From NCBI GenBank assembly GCA_964456445.1, contig CAYWBI010000206.1, forward strand, positions 1 through 6,384: a stretch of DNA of 6,384 nucleotides, in the 5' to 3' direction. This DNA comes from CAYWBI01 sp964456445. GTDB taxonomy: Bacteria > Calditrichota > Calditrichia > Calditrichales > J004. A program made the position numbers and the translations under genes. Shown here piece by piece: positions 5,088 through 6,384 of the stretch (its first letter is position 1; every line of letters begins with the position of its first letter). Below the pieces are notes generated by a model. That model made no database searches and was not told where the DNA came from. It was given only the letters and a program-made list of their open reading frames with translations.

Positions 5088-6320
5088 ATGAGATATAAAT
5101 TTATATATATCCTGTTAGCCGGTCTATTGACCGCACCCTTGCTTTTTGCACAAACCCCACGAATGGACAAAGGGAAATTTATTCCACATAAAAATGAGTT
5201 TTTCACAAAAATCAGCAAGGATTTAAAAACTTATAATTCAAAGGAGAAAACTGAACGTAAGTCCTTTAAGATGGATTTTAACCATTTAGATTTACCGGAT
5301 ACCATCAGTCAGTTTACACGCGCCTGGTACAACCCACCCGTATCGCAGGGCTGGACAGGCACCTGTTGGTGTTTTTCCACCACATCCTTTTTTGAATCGG
5401 AAATTCAACGACAATTCCACAAAGAGATTAAACTCTCGGAGATGTACACGGTTTATTGGGAATATGTGGAAAAAGCCCGCCGTTTTGTCAAGGAACGCGG
5501 TAACTCAGAATTTGGAGAAGGCTCGGAGGCAAACGCCGTTATCCGCATCTGGAAAAAATATGGCATTGTCCCGGAAAGCGCTTATACCGGTTTGGCCAAA
5601 GATCAGCCTTTCCATGATCACCGCAAAATGTTTTCCGAAATGAAGACGTTTCTGCAGTCGTTGAATACCTCCAATGCCTGGAACGAAGAAGAAGTTCTTG
5701 CAACCATAAAATCCATTCTTAACCATTATTTGGGATTGCCCCCCTTAAAAGTTCTGGTACATGGTAAAAAGATGACCCCAAAAGAATATTTAACAAAGGT
5801 GGTACGTTTGAATTTGGACGATTATGTGGGCTTTATGTCTTTGATGGAAAAACCTTACTTTCAAAAAGTTGAATATAAGGTTCCGGACAACTGGTGGCAC
5901 AGTAAAAAATACTACAACATTCCCCTGAATGATTTTATGAAAATAGTAAAACGCGCTGTCCGGAAGGGTTATACGATTTCTCTGGGCGGTGATGTTTCGG
6001 AGGCAGGTATCGAGTCTCATGCTGAAGTGGCCATGGTGCCAAGTTTTGATATCCCATCCCAATACATTGATCAGAATGCCCGGCAATTCCGTTTTAGTAA
6101 CCATTCCACCACCGACGATCATGGCATTCATCTTGTGGGTTATATGGAGAAAAACGGACAGGATTGGTACCTTATCAAAGATTCAGGCAGTGGATCGCAT
6201 AACGGCCATAATTTTGGCTACTATTTTTATCATGAAGATTATGTAAAGCTCAAGATGATGAATGTCATGGTCCATAAGAGTGTGGCCATGGATATCCTGA
6301 AAAAATTTAAAGCCCAATGA
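5088..6320 (+). CDS. secreted C1-family (bleomycin hydrolase/PepC-like) cysteine peptidase
   Basis: A 410-residue exported protein. Residues 1-21 are a signal peptide: basic start, hydrophobic core ILLAGLLTAPLLFA, cleavage probably before QT. It lacks the lipobox of a lipoprotein. The papain-fold active site shows in SQGWTGTCWCFSTTSFFESE, with Gln87 as oxyanion residue and Cys93 as nucleophile, and in DDHGIHLVGY, with His348. The third position, Asn-Ser-Trp in papain, reads Asp365-Ser-Gly in WYLIKDSGSG. The long insertion between the Cys and His halves (about 170-290), and closing segments like YYFYHEDYVKLKMM, resemble the C1B bleomycin hydrolase/aminopeptidase C group as found in Bacteroidota and relatives. 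Those enzymes are usually about 450 residues and cytosolic, whereas this one is exported. It probably degrades peptides outside the cytoplasm. It is a single gene with its own terminator. Family is secure; specificity, and activity given the Asp, are open. Confidence 0.87.
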   Translation: MRYKFIYILLAGLLTAPLLFAQTPRMDKGKFIPHKNEFFTKISKDLKTYNSKEKTERKSFKMDFNHLDLPDTISQFTRAWYNPPVSQGWTGTCWCFSTTSFFESEIQRQFHKEIKLSEMYTVYWEYVEKARRFVKERGNSEFGEGSEANAVIRIWKKYGIVPESAYTGLAKDQPFHDHRKMFSEMKTFLQSLNTSNAWNEEEVLATIKSILNHYLGLPPLKVLVHGKKMTPKEYLTKVVRLNLDDYVGFMSLMEKPYFQKVEYKVPDNWWHSKKYYNIPLNDFMKIVKRAVRKGYTISLGGDVSEAGIESHAEVAMVPSFDIPSQYIDQNARQFRFSNHSTTDDHGIHLVGYMEKNGQDWYLIKDSGSGSHNGHNFGYYFYHEDYVKLKMMNVMVHKSVAMDILKKFKAQ

Positions 6321-6345
6321 CAGCAATATTTATTTTATAAGTACA

Positions 6346-6370
6346 ACGCCCGGTCTTCCGGGCGTTTTTT
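6346..6370 (+). terminator. intrinsic terminator of the peptidase gene
   Basis: An 8-bp GC-rich stem (ACGCCCGG at 6346-6353 with CCGGGCGT at 6358-6365) closes a TCTT tetraloop and runs into six T (6365-6370). It lies 25 nt after the peptidase stop codon. Confidence 0.93.
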
Positions 6371-6384
6371 GTAGGGTTATTAAT

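Noticed and set aside
1..6384. Mobile element, CRISPR array, tRNA or rRNA gene, or phage-defence system
   Set aside because: No transposase or integrase motif, spaced direct repeats, cloverleaf or rRNA sequence was seen. All genes have similar composition and ordinary families.

Overview
The window carries seven protein genes, all on the + strand, in three transcription blocks of a moderately AT-rich bacterial genome. Good Shine-Dalgarno sequences (GGAG, AAGGAGG) precede most genes, which argues against typical Bacteroidota. The C1-family peptidase and the compact sulfur cluster would suit a Calditrichota- or Marinimicrobia-like anaerobe or microaerobe. That placement is a low-confidence inference from gene content; there is no rRNA or marker gene here.

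Bases 1-345 are AT-rich and hold no gene I can support. Bases 346-3564 form a five-gene operon, followed by a strong intrinsic terminator at 3570-3598. In order, its genes encode a MerR-family regulator with a cysteine-rich C-terminus, a sulfide:quinone oxidoreductase (SQR)-like flavoprotein, a DUF1641 protein, a TusE/DsrC-like sulfur carrier with one Cys (the penultimate residue), and a DsrE2-like protein. Gaps are 30, 1, 1 and 16 nt. The set reads as a sulfide or sulfane-sulfur handling module. SQR would oxidise sulfide to protein-bound or polysulfide sulfur, and the DsrE2-like and TusE/DsrC-like proteins would pass it on as persulfide. DUF1641 is an uncharacterised partner and the MerR protein is the likely local sensor. 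No dsrAB, tusA, rhodanese or hdr gene lies in the window, so the sulfur acceptor is not visible.

Bases 3565-3754 contain the terminator and a striking 32-bp near-perfect palindrome (3638-3669) upstream of the next gene. Bases 3755-4912 encode a cation diffusion facilitator (CDF) metal transporter with a C-terminal extension resembling a NifX/NifB-type (dinitrogenase Fe-Mo cofactor) domain. One residue of its transmembrane metal site is atypical.

Bases 5088-6320 encode a secreted C1 (papain/bleomycin-hydrolase-like) cysteine peptidase. It has a signal peptide and an intact Gln, Cys and His, but Asp where the catalytic Asn is expected. It ends in its own strong terminator at 6346-6370. The metal transporter and the peptidase have no evident functional tie to the sulfur operon.
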